From Diadophis punctatus similis (lineage: Eukaryota > Chordata > Lepidosauria > Squamata > Dipsadidae), in NCBI GenBank assembly GCA_023053685.1, contig JALIGW010000057.1, forward strand, positions 3,274,710 through 3,338,709: a stretch of 64,000 nucleotides of DNA. The letters are read 5' to 3'. Numbering within the stretch: the stretch's first letter is position 1; each line of letters begins with the position of its first letter. The notes beneath the pieces are model-generated. The model made no database searches. It was given only the letters and a program-made list of their open reading frames with translations, and was not told the origin of the DNA. Shown here piece by piece: positions 50,401 through 61,628 of this stretch. The translations under genes were made by a program, and so were the position numbers.

Positions 50401-51011
50401 AATTTTCTAGCTTACATTTTCCAGATGTGCAGAAGCAGAGTTCGAGGATTATGCTGAAATCTGCCTTGCAATTATTCATTAGCTGACATTTTCCAGATGT
50501 TCAGAAGCAGAGAGCAAAGATTATGCTGAAATATACCACATAAATTTTCCCCAGCTGACATTTTCCAGATGTGCAGAAGCACAGTTCAAAGATTATGCTG
50601 AAATCAGCCTCTGCATTTTCTCTCCAGCTGACATTTTCCAGATGTGCGGAAGCAGAGTTCAAAGATTATGCTGAAATCTGCCTCTGCATTTTCTTTCTAG
50701 CTGACATTTTCTAGATGTGTGGAAGCAGAGTTCCAAGATTATGCTGAAATCTGCCACATAAACTTCTCTCTAGCTGACATTTTCCAGATGTGCAGAAGCA
50801 GAGTTCAAATATTATGCTGAAATCTACCATATCAATTTCTCTCTAGCTGACATTTGCCAGATGTGAAGAAGCAGAGTTCCAGGATTGTGCTGAAAACCAC
50901 CACATCAATTTCTCTCTAGCTGACATTTGCCAGGTGTGCAGAAGCAGAGTTCCAGGATTATGCTGAAATCAGCCTCTGCATTTTCTCTCTAGCTGACATT
51001 TTCCAGATGTG
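47465..51011 (+). repeat. 4.2-kb mosaic HOR unit, copy 3, truncated (~3.55 kb)
   Basis: It follows copy 2 at offset 4211, then 4212. It has AACCACCACATC (about 49,310) where copies 1 and 2 have AACCAAGACATC. Private changes are AAGGGAAATT (about 47,871) and TTCAGACATT (about 47,902), and a CGGAAG/TTCAAAG monomer replaces the usual GGAGAAG/TTCAGAG one at about 49,631. It lacks one 73-bp monomer near 50,890. It ends at about 51,011, where ATGTGCGGAAGC is replaced by ATGTGAAGAAGC of another monomer position, so the last quarter of the unit is missing. Confidence 0.87.
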
Positions 51012-53436
51012 AAGAAGCAGAGTTCAAAGATTCTGCTGAAATCTACCATATAAATTCCTATGTAGCTGACATTTTTCAGATGTGCGGAAGCAGAGTTCAA
51101 AGATTATGCTGAAATCAGCCTCTGCATTTTCTCTCTAGCTGACATTTTCCAGATGTGCAGAAGCAGAGTTCCAAGATTATGCTGAAATCTGCCTTGCAAT
51201 TTGTCTCCAAGTGAAATTTTCCAGATGTGGAGAAGCAGAGTTCAGAGATTATGCTGAAATCTACCACATCAATCTATCTCTAGCTGACTTTTCCAGATGT
51301 GCAGAAGCAGAGTTCAAAGATTATGCTGAAATCTTACACATCAATTTCTCTCTAGCTTACATTTTCCAGATGTGAAGAAGCAGAGTTCAAAGATTCTGCT
51401 GAAATCTACCATATAAATTCCTATGTAGCTGACATTTTTCAGATGTGCGGAAGCAGAGTTCAAAGATTATGCTGAAATCTGCCTTGCAATTTGTCTCCAA
51501 GTGAAATTTTCCAGATGTGGAGAAGCAGAGTTCAGAGATTATGCTGAAATCTGCCTGTGCATTTTCCCTCTAGCTGACATTTTCCAGATGTGCGGAAGCA
51601 GAGTTCCAGGATTATGCTGAAATCTGCCTCTGCATTTTCCCTCTAGCTGACATTTTCCAGATGTGCGGAAGCAGAGTTCCAGGATTATGCTGAAATCTAC
51701 CACATCAATTTCTCTCTAGCTGACATTTTCCAGATGCGAGGAAGCAGTGTTCCAGGATTATGCTGAAATCAGCCTCTGCATTTTCTCTCTAGCTGACATT
51801 TTCCAGATGTGCAGAAGCAGAGTTCCAAGATTATGCTGAAATCTGCCTTGCAATTTGTCTCCAAGTGAAATTTTCCAGATGTGGAGAAGCAGAGTTCAGA
51901 GATTATGCTGAAATCTACCACATCAATCTATCTCTAGCTGACTTTTCCAGATGTGCAGAAGCAGAGTTCAAAGATTATGCTGAAATCTTACACATCAATT
52001 TCTCTCTAGCTGAAATTTTCTAGATGTGCACAAGCAGAGTTCCAGGATTATGCTGAAATCTGCCTCTGCATTTTCCCTCTAGCTGACATTTTCCAGATGT
52101 GAAGAAGCAGAGTTCAAAGATTCTGCTGAAATCTACCATATAAATTCCTATGTAGCTGACATTTTTCAGATGTGCGGAAGCAGAGTTCAAAGATTATGCT
52201 GAAATCTGCCTTGCAATTTGTCTCCAAGTGAAATTTTCCAGATGTGGAGAAGCAGAGTTCAGAGATTATGCTGAAATCTGCCTGTGCATTTTCCCTCTAG
52301 CTGACATTTTCCAGATGTGCGGAAGCAGAGTTCCAGGATTATGCTGAAATCTGCCTCTGCATTTTCCCTCTAGCTGACATTTTCCAGATGTGCGGAAGCA
52401 GAGTTCCAGGATTATGCTGAAATCTGCCTTGCAATTTTGCTCCAGGTGAAAATTTCCAGATGTGGACAAGCAGAGTTCAAACATTATGCTGAAATCTACC
52501 ACATCAATTTCTCTCTAGCTGACATTTGCCAGATGTGCAGAAGCAGATTTCCAGGATTATGCTGAAATCAGCCTCTGCATTTTCTCTCTAGCTGACATTT
52601 TCCAGATGTGCGGAAGCAGAGTTCAAAGATTATGCTGAAATCTGCCTTGCAATTTGTCTCCAAGTGAAATTTTCCAGATGTGGAGAAGCAGAGTTCAGAG
52701 ATTATGCTGAAATCTACCACATCAATCTCTCTCTAGCTGACTTTTCCAGATGTGCAGAAGCAGAGTTCCAAGATTATGCTGAAATCTAACACATCAATTT
52801 CTCTCTTGCTGACATTTTCCAGATGTGCAGAAGCAGAGTTCCAGGATTGTGCTGAAAACCACCACATCAATTTCTCTCTAGCTGACATTTGCCAGCTGTG
52901 CAGAAGCAGAGTTCCAGTATTATGCTGAAATGTGCCTTGCAATTTCTCTCTAGCTGACTTTTCCAGATGTGAAGAAGCAGAGTTCAAACATTATGCTGAA
53001 ATCTACCACATCAATTTCTCTCTAGCTGACATTTGCCAGATGTGCAGAAGCAGATTTCCAGGATTATGCTGAAATCAGCCTCTGCATTTTCTCTCTAGCT
53101 GACATTTTCCAGATGTGCGGAAGCAGAGTTCAAAGATTATGCTGAAATCTGCCTTGCAATTTGTCTCCAAGTGAAATTTTCCAGATGTGGAGAAGCAGAG
53201 TTCAGAGATTATGCTGAAATCTACCACATCAATCTCTCTCTAGCTGACTTTTCCAGATGTGCAGAAGCAGAGTTCCAAGATTATGCTGAAATCTACCACA
53301 TCAATTTCTCTCTAGCTGACATTTTCCAGATGTGAGGAAGCAGTGTTCCAGGATTATGCTGAAATCAGCCTCTGCATTTTCTCTCCAGCTGACATTTTCC
53401 AGATGTGCAGAAGCAGAGTTCCAAGATTATGCTGAA
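51012..53436 (+). repeat. Scrambled zone of short rearranged HOR segments
   Basis: Several jumps between monomer positions that are far apart in intact units. At about 51,012 it enters the TATAAATTCC monomer; at about 51,100 it switches to TCAGCCTCTGC; at about 51,355 it re-enters the TATAAATTCC monomer through a TCTAGCTTAC monomer. At about 51,554/52,281 lies the 727-bp pair. At about 52,480 GTGGACAAGCAGAG joins TTCAAACATTATG. A 507-bp (seven-monomer) repeat follows: AAGCAGATTT at 52,541 and 53,048. All joins keep monomer phase. The 52.7-53.0 kb order recurs at 62.4-62.7 kb (offset 9734). Confidence 0.8.
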
Positions 53437-55107
53437 ATCTGCCTTGCAATTTCTCTCTAGCTGACATTTTCCAGATGAGCACAAGCAGAGTTCAAAGATT
53501 ATGGTGAACTCTACCACATCAATTTCTCTCTAGCTTACATTTTCCAGATGTGCAGAAGCAGAGTTCAAAGATTATGCTGAAATCTACCACATCAATTTCT
53601 CTCTATCTTACATTTTGCAGATGTGCACAAGCAGATTTCCAGGATTATGCTGAAATCTGCCTCTGCATTTTCCCTCTAGCTGACATTTTCCAGATGTGCG
53701 GAAGCAGAGTTCCAGGATTATGCTGAAATCTGCCTCTGCATTTTCCCTCTAGCTGACATTTTCCAGATGTGCGGAAGCAGAGTTCCAGGATTATGCTGAA
53801 ATCTACCACATCAATTTCTCTCTAGCTGACATTTTCCAGATGCGAGGAAGCAGAGTTCCAGGATTATGCTGAAATCTGCCTCTGCATTTTCCCTCTAGCT
53901 GACATTTTCCAGATGTGCGGAAGCAGAGTTCAAAGATTATGCTTAAATCTACCACATCAATTTTCTAGCTTACATTTTCCAGATGTGCAGAAGCAGAGTT
54001 CGAGGATTATGCTGAAATCTGCCTTGCAATTATTCATTAGCTGACATTTTCCAGATGTTCAGAAGCAGAGAGCAAAGATTATGCTGAAATATACCACATA
54101 AATTTTCCCCAGCTGACATTTTCCAGATGTGCAGAAGCACAGTTCAAAGATTATGCTGAAATCAGCCTCTGCATTTTCTCTCCAGCTGACATTTTCCAGA
54201 TGTGCGGAAGCAGAGTTCAAAGATTATGCTGAAATCTGCCTCTGCATTTTCTTTCTAGCTGACATTTTCTAGATGTGTGGAAGCAGAGTTCCAAGATTAT
54301 GCTGAAATCTGCCACATAAACTTCTCTCTAGCTGACATTTTCCAGATGTGCAGAAGCAGAGTTCAAATATTATGCTGAAATCTACCATATCAATTTCTCT
54401 CTAGCTGACATTTGCCAGATGTGAAGAAGCAGAGTTCCAGGATTGTGCTGAAATCTACCATACCAATTTCTCTCTAGCTGACATTTGCCAGATGTGAAGA
54501 AGCAGAGTTCCAGGATTGTGCTGAAAACCACCACATCAATTTCTCTCTAGCTGACATTTGCCAGGTGTGCAGAAGCAGAGTTCCAGGATTATGCTGAAAT
54601 CAGCCTCTGCATTTTCTCTCTAGCTGACATTTTCCAGATGTGCGGAAGCAGAGTTCAAAGATTATGCTGAAATCTGCCTTGCAATTTGTCTCCAAGTGAA
54701 ATTTTCCAGATGTGGAGAAGCAGAGTTCAGAGATTATGCTGAAATCTACCACATCAATCTCTCTCTAGCTGACTTTTCCAGATGTGCAGAAGCAGAGTTC
54801 AAAGATTATGCTGAAATCTTACACATCAATTTCTCTCTAGCTGAAATTTTCTAGATGTGCACAAGCAGAGTTCCAGGATTATGCTGAAATCTGCCTCTGC
54901 ATTTTCCCTCTAGCTGACATTTTCCAGATGTGAAGAAGCAGAGTTCAAAGATTCTGCTGAAATCTACCACATAATTTCCGATGTAGCTGACATTTTTCAG
55001 ATGTGCTGAAGCAGAGTTCCAGGATTATGCTGAAAGCAGCCTCTGCATTTTCTCTCTAGCTGACATTCTCCAGATGTGCAGAAGCAGAGTTCAAAGATTA
55101 TGCTGAA
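53437..55107 (+). repeat. 1671-bp HOR, copy 1 (23 monomers)
   Basis: First copy of a 1671-bp unit. The CTATCTTACATTTTGCAG landmark lies at about 53,601 and again 1671 bp later. It contains ATGCGAGGAAGCAGAG (elsewhere AGCAGTG), TTCGAGG, GAAGCACAGTTC, TGTGTGGAAGC and CCACATAATTTCCGATG monomers in the A-type right-half order. The end joins a TTCAAAGATTATGCTGAAATC monomer to the TGCCTTGCAATTTC monomer that starts the next copy. Confidence 0.88.
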
Positions 55108-56778
55108 ATCTGCCTTGCAATTTCTCTCTAGCTGACATTTTCCAGATGAGCACAAGCAGAGTTCAAAGATTATGGTGAACTCTACCACATCAATTTCTCT
55201 CTAGCTTACATTTTCCAGATGTGCAGAAGCAGAGTTCAAAGATTATGCTGAAATCTACCACATCAATTTCTCTCTATCTTACATTTTGCAGATGTGCACA
55301 AGCAGATTTCCAGGATTATGCTGAAATCTGCCTCTGCATTTTCCCTCTAGCTGACATTTTCCAGATGTGCGGAAGCAGAGTTCCAGGATTATGCTGAAAT
55401 CTGCCTCTGCATTTTCCCTCTAGCTGACATTTTCCAGATGTGCGGAAGCAGAGTTCCAGGATTATGCTGAAATCTACCACATCAATTTCTCTCTAGCTGA
55501 CATTTTCCAGATGCGAGGAAGCAGAGTTCCAGGATTATGCTGAAATCTGCCTCTGCATTTTCCCTCTAGCTGACATTTTCCAGATGTGCGGAAGCAGAGT
55601 TCAAAGATTATGCTTAAATCTACCACATCAATTTTCTAGCTTACATTTTCCAGATGTGCAGAAGCAGAGTTCGAGGATTATGCTGAAATCTGCCTTGCAA
55701 TTATTCATTAGCTGACATTTTCCAGATGTTCAGAAGCAGAGAGCAAAGATTATGCTGAAATATACCACATAAATTTTCCCCAGCTGACATTTTCCAGATG
55801 TGCAGAAGCACAGTTCAAAGATTATGCTGAAATCAGCCTCTGCATTTTCTCTCCAGCTGACATTTTCCAGATGTGCGGAAGCAGAGTTCAAAGATTATGC
55901 TGAAATCTGCCTCTGCATTTTCTTTCTAGCTGACATTTTCTAGATGTGTGGAAGCAGAGTTCCAAGATTATGCTGAAATCTGCCACATAAACTTCTCTCT
56001 AGCTGACATTTTCCAGATGTGCAGAAGCAGAGTTCAAATATTATGCTGAAATCTACCATATCAATTTCTCTCTAGCTGACATTTGCCAGATGTGAAGAAG
56101 CAGAGTTCCAGGATTGTGCTGAAATCTACCATACCAATTTCTCTCTAGCTGACATTTGCCAGATGTGAAGAAGCAGAGTTCCAGGATTGTGCTGAAAACC
56201 ACCACATCAATTTCTCTCTAGCTGACATTTGCCAGGTGTGCAGAAGCAGAGTTCCAGGATTATGCTGAAATCAGCCTCTGCATTTTCTCTCTAGCTGACA
56301 TTTTCCAGATGTGCGGAAGCAGAGTTCAAAGATTATGCTGAAATCTGCCTTGCAATTTGTCTCCAAGTGAAATTTTCCAGATGTGGAGAAGCAGAGTTCA
56401 GAGATTATGCTGAAATCTACCACATCAATCTCTCTCTAGCTGACTTTTCCAGATGTGCAGAAGCAGAGTTCAAAGATTATGCTGAAATCTTACACATCAA
56501 TTTCTCTCTAGCTGAAATTTTCTAGATGTGCACAAGCAGAGTTCCAGGATTATGCTGAAATCTGCCTCTGCATTTTCCCTCTAGCTGACATTTTCCAGAT
56601 GTGAAGAAGCAGAGTTCAAAGATTCTGCTGAAATCTACCACATAATTTCCGATGTAGCTGACATTTTTCAGATGTGCTGAAGCAGAGTTCCAGGATTATG
56701 CTGAAAGCAGCCTCTGCATTTTCTCTCTAGCTGACATTCTCCAGATGTGCAGAAGCAGAGTTCAAAGATTATGCTGAA
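55108..56778 (+). repeat. 1671-bp HOR, copy 2 (23 monomers)
   Basis: Follows copy 1 at exactly 1671 bp. I noticed no substitution between the two apart from the TTCAAAG/TTCCAAG difference at the join, which suggests a very recent duplication or an assembly duplicate. The unit-start landmark AATTTTTCTCTAGC is absent because both copies end before it. Confidence 0.87.
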
Positions 56779-57363
56779 ATCTGCCTTGCAATTTCTCTCT
56801 AGCTGACATTTTCCAGATGAGCACAAGCAGAGTTCAAAGATTATGGTGAACTCTACCACATCAATTTCTCTCTAGCTTACATTTTCCAGATGTGCAGAAG
56901 CAGAGTTCAAAGATTATGCTGAAATCTTACACATCAATTTCTCTCTAGCTGAAATTTTCTAGATGTGCACAAGCAGAGTTCCAGGATTATGCTGAAATCT
57001 GCCTCTGCATTTTCCCTCTAGCTGACATTTTCCAGATGTGAAGAAGCAGAGTTCAAAGATTCTGCTGAAATCTACCACATAATTTCCGATGTAGCTGACA
57101 TTTTTCAGATGTGCTGAAGCAGAGTTCCAGGATTATGCTGAAAGCAGCCTCTGCATTTTCTCTCTAGCTGACATTCTCCAGATGTGCAGAAGCAGAGTTC
57201 CAAGATTATGCTGAAATCTGCCTTGCAATTTCTCTCTAGCTGACATTTTCCAGATGAGCACAAGCAGAGTTCAAAGATTATGGTGAACTCTACCACATCA
57301 ATTTCTCTCTAGCTTACATTTTCCAGATGTGCAGAAGCAGAGTTCAAAGATTATGCTGAAATC
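56490..57363 (+). repeat. 437-bp (6-monomer) tandem duplication
   Basis: The CTTACACATC monomer lies at about 56,490 and again at about 56,927, 437 bp apart. The six following monomers are repeated, including CCACATAATTTCCGATG and the ATGAGCACAAGC monomer with ATGGTGAACTC. The first copy overlaps the end of the 1671-bp unit. At the end of the second copy the normal TTCCAAG form returns (about 57,200), against TTCAAAG in the first. Confidence 0.87.
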
Positions 57364-59013
57364 TACCACATCAATTTCTCTCTATCTTACATTTTGCAGA
57401 TGTGCACAAGCAGATTTCCAGGATTATGCTGAAATCTGCCTCTGCATTTTCCCTCTAGCTGACATTTTCCAGATGTGCGGAAGCAGAGTTCCAGGATTAT
57501 GCTGAAATCTGCCTCTGCATTTTCCCTCTAGCTGACATTTTCCAGATGTGCGGAAGCAGAGTTCCAGGATTATGCTGAAATCTACCACATCAATTTCTCT
57601 CTAGCTGACATTTTCCAGATGCGAGGAAGCAGAGTTCCAGGATTATGCTGAAATCTGCCTCTGCATTTTCCCTCTAGCTGACATTTTCCAGATGTGCGGA
57701 AGCAGAGTTCAAAGATTATGCTTAAATCTACCACATCAATTTTCTAGCTTACATTTTCCAGATGTGCAGAAGCAGAGTTCGAGGATTATGCTGAAATCTG
57801 CCTTGCAATTATTCATTAGCTGACATTTTCCAGATGTTCAGAAGCAGAGAGCAAAGATTATGCTGAAATATACCACATAAATTTTCCCCAGCTGACATTT
57901 TCCAGATGTGCAGAAGCACAGTTCAAAGATTATGCTGAAATCAGCCTCTGCATTTTCTCTCCAGCTGACATTTTCCAGATGTGCGGAAGCAGAGTTCAAA
58001 GATTATGCTGAAATCTGCCTCTGCATTTTCTTTCTAGCTGACATTTTCTAGATGTGTGGAAGCAGAGTTCCAAGATTATGCTGAAATCTGCCACATAAAC
58101 TTCTCTCTAGCTGACATTTTCCAGATGTGCAGAAGCAGAGTTCAAATATTATGCTGAAATCTACCATATCAATTTCTCTCTAGCTGACATTTGCCAGATG
58201 TGAAGAAGCAGAGTTCCAGGATTGTGCTGAAATCTACCATACCAATTTCTCTCTAGCTGACATTTGCCAGATGTGAAGAAGCAGAGTTCCAGGATTGTGC
58301 TGAAAACCACCACATCAATTTCTCTCTAGCTGACATTTGCCAGGTGTGCAGAAGCAGAGTTCCAGGATTATGCTGAAATCAGCCTCTGCATTTTCTCTCT
58401 AGCTGACATTTTCCAGATGTGCGGAAGCAGAGTTCAAAGATTATGCTGAAATCTGCCTTGCAATTTGTCTCCAAGTGAAATTTTCCAGATGTGGAGAAGC
58501 AGAGTTCAGAGATTATGCTGAAATCTACCACATCAATCTCTCTCTAGCTGACTTTTCCAGATGTGCAGAAGCAGAGTTCAAAGATTATGCTGAAATCTTA
58601 CACATCAATTTCTCTCTAGCTGAAATTTTCTAGATGTGCACAAGCAGAGTTCCAGGATTATGCTGAAATCTGCCTCTGCATTTTCCCTCTAGCTGACATT
58701 TTCCAGATGTGAAGAAGCAGAGTTCAAAGATTCTGCTGAAATCTACCACATAATTTCCGATGTAGCTGACATTTTTCAGATGTGCTGAAGCAGAGTTCCA
58801 GGATTATGCTGAAAGCAGCCTCTGCATTTTCTCTCTAGCTGACATTCTCCAGATGTGCAGAAGCAGAGTTCAAAGATTATGCTGAAATCTACGACATCAA
58901 TTTCTCTCTAGCTTACATTTTCTAGATGTGCAGAAGCAGAGTTCCAGCATTATGCTGAAATCTACCACATCAATTTTTCTCTAGCTGACATTTGCCAGGT
59001 GTGCAGAAGCAGA
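57364..59013 (+). repeat. Third 1671-type segment, running through to the next unit start
   Basis: Aligned to 55,256 onward at offset 2108 (1671 + 437). Unlike the two copies before it, it does not jump back near its end. It continues through CTACGACATCAA and AATTTTTCTCTAGC into the ordinary unit start at 59,014. It is therefore the intact parent or the last member of the 1671-bp series. Confidence 0.85.
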
Positions 59014-61628
59014 GTTCCAGGATTATGCTGAAATCAGCCTCTGCATTTTCTCTCTAGCTGACATTTTCCAGATGTGCGGAAGCAGAGTTCAAAGATTATG
59101 CTGAAATCTGCCTTGCAATTTGTCTCCAAGTGAAATTTTCCAGATGTGGAGAACCAGAGTTCAGAGATTATGCTGAAATCTACCACATCAATCTCTCTCT
59201 AGCTGACTTTTCCAGATGTGCAGAGGCAGAGTTCCAGGATTATGCTGAAATCTACCACATCAATTTCTCTCTAGCTGACATTTTCCAGATGCGAGGAAGC
59301 AGTGTTCCAGGATTATGCTGAAATCAGCCTCTGCATTTTCTCTCTAGCTGACATTTTCCAGATGTGCAGAAGCAGAGTTCCAAGATTATGCTGAAATCTG
59401 CCTTGCAATTTGTCTCCAAGTGAAATTTTCCAGATGTGGAGAAGCAGAGTTCAGAGATTATGCTGAAATCTACCACATCAATCTATCTCTAGCTGACTTT
59501 TCCAGATGTGCAGAAGCAGAGTTCAAAGATTATGCTGAAAACTTACACATCAATTTCTCTCTAGCTGAAATTTTCTAGATGTGCACAAGCAGAGTTCCAG
59601 GATTATGCTGAAATCTGCCTCTGCATTTTCCCTCTAGCTGACATTTTCCAGATGTGAAGAAGCAGAGTTCAAAGATTCTGCTGAAATCTACCATATAAAT
59701 TCCTATGTAGCTGACATTTTTCAGATGTGCGGAAGCAGAGTTCAAAGATTATGCTGAAATCTGCCTTGCAATTTGTCTCCAAGTGAAATTTTCCAGATGT
59801 GGAGAAGCAGAGTTCAGAGATTATGCTGAAATCTGCCTGTGCATTTTCCCTCTAGCTGACATTTTCCAGATGTGCGGAAGCAGAGTTCCAGGATTATGCT
59901 GAAATCTGCCTCTGCATTTTCCCTCTAGCTGACATTTTCCAGATGTGCGGAAGCAGAGTTCCAGGATTATGCTGAAATCTACCACATCAATTTCTCTCTA
60001 GCTGACATTTTCCAGATGCGAGGAAGCAGTGTTCCAGGATTATGCTGAAATCAGCCTCTGCATTTTCTCTCTAGCTGACATTTTCCAGATGTGCAGAAGC
60101 AGAGTTCCAAGATTATGCTGAAATCTGCCTTGCAATTTGTCTCCAAGTGAAATTTTCCAGATGTGGACAAGCAGAGTTCAAAGACTATGCTGAAATCTAA
60201 CACATCAATTTCTCTCTTGCTGACATTTTCCAGATGTGCAGAAGCAGAGTTCCAGGATTATGCTGAAATCTGCCTCTGCATTTTCCCTCTAGCTGACATT
60301 TTCCAGATGTGCGGAAGCAGAGTTCAAAGATTATGCTTAAATCTACCACATCAATTTTCTAGCTTACATTTTCCAGATGTGCAGAAGCAGAGTTCGAGGA
60401 TTATGCTGAAATCTGCCTTGCAATTATTCATTAGCTGACATTTTCCAGATGTTCAGAAGCAGAGAGCAAAGATTATGCTGAAATATACCACATAAATTTT
60501 CCCCAGCTGACATTTTCCAGATGTGCAGAAGCACAGTTCAAAGATTATGCTGAAATCAGCCTCTGCATTTTCTCTCCAGCTGACATTTTCCAGATGTGCG
60601 GAAGCAGAGTTCAAAGATTATGCTGAAATCTGCCTCTGCATTTTCTTTCTAGCTGACATTTTCTAGATGTGTGGAAGCAGAGTTCCAAGATTATGCTGAA
60701 ATCTGCCACATAAACTTCTCTCTAGCTGACATTTTCCAGATGTGCAGAAGCAGAGTTCAAATATTATGCTGAAATCTACCATATCAATTTCTCTCTAGCT
60801 GACATTTGCCAGATGTGAAGAAGCAGAGTTCCAGGATTGTGCTGAAATCTACCATACCAATTTCTCTCTAGCTGACATTTGCCAGATGTGAAGAAGCAGA
60901 GTTCCAGGATTGTGCTGAAAACCACCACATCAATTTCTCTCTAGCTGACATTTGCCAGGTGTGCAGAAGCAGAGTTCCAGGATTATGCTGAAATCAGCCT
61001 CTGCATTTTCTCTCTAGCTGACATTTTCCAGATGTGCGGAAGCAGAGTTCAAAGATTATGCTGAAATCTGCCTTGCAATTTGTCTCCAAGTGAAATTTTC
61101 CAGATGTGGAGAAGCAGAGTTCAGAGATTATGCTGAAATCTACCACATCAATCTCTCTCTAGCTGACTTTTCCAGATGTGCAGAAGCAGAGTTCAAAGAT
61201 TATGCTGAAATCTTACACATCAATTTCTCTCTAGCTGAAATTTTCTAGATGTGCACAAGCAGAGTTCCAGGATTATGCTGAAATCTGCCTCTGCATTTTC
61301 CCTCTAGCTGACATTTTCCAGATGTGAAGAAGCAGAGTTCAAAGATTCTGCTGAAATCTACCACATAATTTCCGATGTAGCTGACATTTTTCAGATGTGC
61401 TGAAGCAGAGTTCCAGGATTATGCTGAAAGCAGCCTCTGCATTTTCTCTCTAGCTGACATTCTCCAGATGTGCAGAAGCAGAGTTCAAAGATTATGCTGA
61501 AATCTACGACATCAATTTCTCTCTAGCTTACATTTTCTAGATGTGCAGAAGCAGAGTTCCAGCATTATGCTGAAATCTACCACATCAATTTTTCTCTAGC
61601 TGACATTTGCCAGGTGTGCAGAAGCAGA
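59014..61628 (+). repeat. Short HOR unit, copy 1 (2615 bp, 36 monomers)
   Basis: It starts like B-type units (ATGTGGAGAACCAGAG, then GCAGAGGCAGAG) and keeps one CCTGTGCATT monomer (59,836). At about 60,158 it changes from an AGTGAAATTTTCC monomer into ATGTGGACAAGC of the A-type right half. It is a more deleted version of the 4.2-kb mosaic. Marker: TGAAAACTTACAC (about 59,537), also in the next unit, where other units have TGAAATCTTACAC. Confidence 0.88.
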
